Below are positions 6,644 to 7,520 of a stretch of DNA of 7,520 bases, in pieces; position 1 is the first letter of the stretch; every line of letters starts with the position of its first letter. Under the pieces are notes generated by a model. That model saw nothing but the letters and a program-made list of their open reading frames with translations, searched no databases and had not been told where the DNA came from. Both the position numbers and the translations under genes were made by a program. Origin of the DNA: an uncultured Holophagaceae bacterium (GTDB taxonomy: Bacteria > Acidobacteriota > Holophagae > Holophagales > Holophagaceae); assembly GCA_903919165.1 (NCBI GenBank), contig CAIXHJ010000357.1, positions 1 through 7,520 of the forward strand. The letters are read 5' to 3'.

Positions 6644-7098
6644 GCCGCCAGAGCGGATTCACCCTGCTCGAACTGGTGGTCACGGCCACTGTGCTGCTGA
6701 TCCTCGCCTCCGTGACAGTGCCCTTGGCTCGGAATGGTCTCAGACGCCAGCAGGAACTGGAACTGCGACGGAACCTCCGCGAGATGCGATTGGCCATCGA
6801 TGATTACAAAAAACAGGCGGAGCAGCAGAAGATCAAGGCGCCACCCGCCGAAGCTAATTTCTATCCCGAAAGCCTCGAGGTCCTTGTGGAGGGGGTCCCT
6901 GCCGCGGGATCGCTCAGCCGCAAGATCCGTTTTCTCCGCCGCGTCCCGGTGGATCCCTTCACCGGCAAAGCTGAATGGGGCCTCCGGAATTCCAGCGATG
7001 ATCCCGATAGCACAAGTTGGGGGGGCGGTCATGTCTACGATGTCTATAGCCTGTCCCACGGGACCGGTATGAACGGCATCCCCTATAGCAAGTGGTGA
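6640..7098 (+). CDS. gspG: Type II secretion GspG-like major pseudopilin (prepilin)
   Basis: This 152-residue prepilin is predicted to be cleaved after Gly6 and N-methylated at Phe7 by a prepilin peptidase, then assembled into the (pseudo)pilus fibre. The leader MSRQSG is followed by FTLLELVV, with Glu at +5 of the mature protein and the conserved Pro at +22. The hydrophobic helix runs to about residue 31 and continues amphipathically (QQELELRRNLREMRLAIDDYK). A GspG-type C-terminal half follows: YPESLEVLVEG, IRFLRRVPVDPFTG, and a final YDVYSLSHGTGMNGIPYSKW. In canonical GspG the corresponding loop carries acidic calcium ligands; here it has few. The start is a GTG whose last two bases begin the TGA stop of the secretin, so the two are translationally coupled. 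It is the last gene of the operon. A minor pilin role is possible, but the size and the DPFTG motif favour GspG. Confidence 0.85.
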   Translation: MSRQSGFTLLELVVTATVLLILASVTVPLARNGLRRQQELELRRNLREMRLAIDDYKKQAEQQKIKAPPAEANFYPESLEVLVEGVPAAGSLSRKIRFLRRVPVDPFTGKAEWGLRNSSDDPDSTSWGGGHVYDVYSLSHGTGMNGIPYSKW

Positions 7099-7191
7099 AG
7101 TCGAGAATCCGATGTTGCCTCAAACGGCGCCCCACGCTAGGCTTGGTGTTTGGCATCTCCGGCTCTTGCGGGGCCCGGATTCTTCTTTCAA
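7099..7191. other. Short spacer between the pseudopilin gene and tRNA-Leu
   Basis: I see no strong terminator here for the secretion operon; the only possible stem is an imperfect CAAAC/GTTTG pairing without a following T-run. No clear promoter boxes for the tRNA are readable. The tRNA may have its own weak promoter or may be read through from the operon. Confidence 0.35.
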
Positions 7192-7277
7192 GCGGATATG
7201 GCGGAATTGGTAGACGCGCTAGTTTCAGGTACTAGTGTTCACAAGACGTGGGGGTTCGAGTCCCTCTATCCGCACCA
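7192..7277 (+). tRNA. tRNA-Leu, anticodon CAG
   Basis: This is an 86-nt class II tRNA. The acceptor stem pairs GCGGATA (7192-7198) with TATCCGC (7267-7273). TG at positions 8-9 is followed by a GCG/CGC D stem whose loop contains the TTGGTAGA sequence typical of leucine tRNAs. The anticodon stem is CTAGT/ACTAG around the loop TTCAGGT, with CAG at 7226-7228, which reads CUG. A long variable arm at 7236-7249 is the class II hallmark of Leu, Ser and Tyr tRNAs. The T stem GGGGG/CCCTC encloses the loop TTCGAGT. The discriminator is A7274 and the 3' CCA is encoded (7275-7277). A second CCA follows directly at 7278-7280. The A discriminator and CAG anticodon agree with leucine identity. Confidence 0.97.
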
Positions 7278-7280
7278 CCA

Positions 7281-7309
7281 TTTTTTCACCGGCTGCGCCG
7301 GTGAAAAAA
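7281..7309. repeat. Perfect 13-bp inverted repeat just after tRNA-Leu
   Basis: The left arm TTTTTTCACCGGC (7281-7293) and right arm GCCGGTGAAAAAA (7297-7309) are exact complements around a 3-nt loop TGC. It starts 3 nt after the tRNA 3' CCA. In RNA this is a strong hairpin, but the U-run precedes the GC stem and the A-run follows it on both strands. That is opposite to an intrinsic terminator, where the U-run must follow. It may help end or process the tRNA transcript, protect RNA, or be a dispersed palindromic element; the sequence does not decide. Confidence 0.8.
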
Positions 7310-7320
7310 TAGGGCTGAAT

Positions 7321-7347
7321 GCGACCGCAGGGAGCATTGCGGTCCGC
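7321..7347. repeat. Imperfect inverted repeat
   Basis: GCGACCGCA (7321-7329) pairs with TGCGGTCCGC (7338-7347), leaving one unpaired C, around an 8-nt loop. It is part of a hairpin-rich stretch after tRNA-Leu. Confidence 0.55.
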
Positions 7348-7373
7348 AGGCCAAGCGACAGCGCGGCCAAGGA

Positions 7374-7392
7374 TGACGGCCAAAGGCCGTCA
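7374..7392. repeat. Perfect 8-bp hairpin
   Basis: TGACGGCC (7374-7381) and GGCCGTCA (7385-7392) are exact complements around an AAA loop. There is no T-run on either side, so it is not a classic intrinsic terminator. Confidence 0.65.
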
Positions 7393-7415
7393 CCACGATG
7401 AAGCTGGAGTCTGCA

Positions 7416-7490
7416 CTTCCCTTCATCGATTGACAAAGGCACCTGGCCTTCACCAGGTTCGACCCACCTTCGGTACGGGACTGAGGGAAG
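7416..7490 (+). promoter_or_regulatory. Possible structured 5' leader of the next gene
   Basis: CTTCCCT (7416-7422) can pair with AGGGAAG (7484-7490), closing a region that holds an inner hairpin ACCTGG/CCAGGT (7441-7446 with 7453-7458) and a small ACC-TTC-GGT stem. This branched fold lies upstream of a strong ribosome binding site, as a leader RNA or riboswitch would. I do not recognise any known riboswitch consensus in it. A TTGACA at 7430-7435 looks like a -35 box, but no matching -10 follows at the right distance. Confidence 0.3.
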
Positions 7491-7510
7491 GGTGACGGGC
7501 GATCCCCCGA

Positions 7511-7517
7511 AAAGGAG
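7511..7517 (+). promoter_or_regulatory. Shine-Dalgarno for a gene starting beyond the right edge
   Basis: AAAGGAG at 7511-7517 is a near-consensus ribosome binding site with only three bases left in the window. A start codon is expected roughly 3-8 bases past position 7520 on the plus strand. The identity of that gene cannot be seen. Confidence 0.5.
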
Positions 7518-7520
7518 CCA

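Noticed and set aside
7281..7309. Intrinsic (rho-independent) terminator
   Set aside because: On both strands the T-run comes before the GC stem and an A-run after it, so there is no U-tract behind the hairpin. I list it only as an inverted repeat.
7150..7401. Small plus-strand open frame across tRNA-Leu
   Set aside because: It runs through the whole tRNA and the 13-bp inverted repeat; its residues are a translation of structural RNA.
7430..7458. Sigma-70 promoter from TTGACA at 7430
   Set aside because: No TATAAT-like hexamer lies 16-18 nt downstream, and the expected place is inside an inverted repeat. One hexamer is not enough.
7192..7520. Integration (att) site of a mobile element at the tRNA 3' end
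   Set aside because: No second copy of the tRNA 3' end, no integrase and no phage-like gene is visible within the window.

Overview
The window is about 7.5 kb of GC-rich, tightly packed bacterial DNA. It carries the N-terminal third of an SMC chromosome-segregation ATPase on the minus strand. A six-gene plus-strand operon for a type IV pilus/type II secretion-like envelope machine runs divergently from it. A tRNA-Leu follows, and the window ends in a hairpin-rich leader before a gene that starts beyond the edge. Gene style, GC content and the hybrid PilMNOP-secretin-pseudopilin arrangement suggest an Acidobacteriota-like (Holophaga/Geothrix type) or Geobacter-like didermic organism. This is inference from memory of such clusters, not a database match.

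Layout: 1-1241 (or 1289) minus, smc, cut off by the left edge. About 1242-1499 is the divergent intergenic region. The plus-strand operon is: 1500-2231 PilM-like protein; 2231-3079 PilN-like; 3076-3657 PilO-like; 3654-4301 PilP/GspC-like; 4319-6643 secretin lipoprotein; 6640-7098 GspG-like pseudopilin. Four of the five junctions overlap by 1-4 nt (TGATG, ATGA, ATGA, GTGA), and the fifth gap is 17 nt, so one transcript with coupled translation is likely. 7192-7277 is tRNA-Leu(CAG). 7281-7309 is a perfect 13-bp inverted repeat. 7311-7517 holds several smaller hairpins and ends in a strong Shine-Dalgarno whose start codon lies past the window end.

How the operon should work (family knowledge plus inference): the PilM-like protein sits on the cytoplasmic face and grips the N-terminal LNLAPRP tail of the PilN-like protein. 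PilN and PilO form the inner-membrane coiled-coil platform. The membrane-anchored, proline-rich PilP/GspC-like protein spans the periplasm to the N-domains of the secretin. The secretin forms the outer-membrane pore. The pseudopilin assembles into the fibre that pushes through it. The motor ATPases (PilB/GspE, PilT), the platform protein (PilC/GspF) and the prepilin peptidase are not in this window.

The most unusual element is the secretin. It is a lipoprotein with N-terminal TPR repeats, a short N0-N1-secretin core, and a long Pro/Thr/Ala linker leading to a C-terminal beta domain that looks like a cohesin. I found no CRISPR array, transposon, phage gene or defence system.
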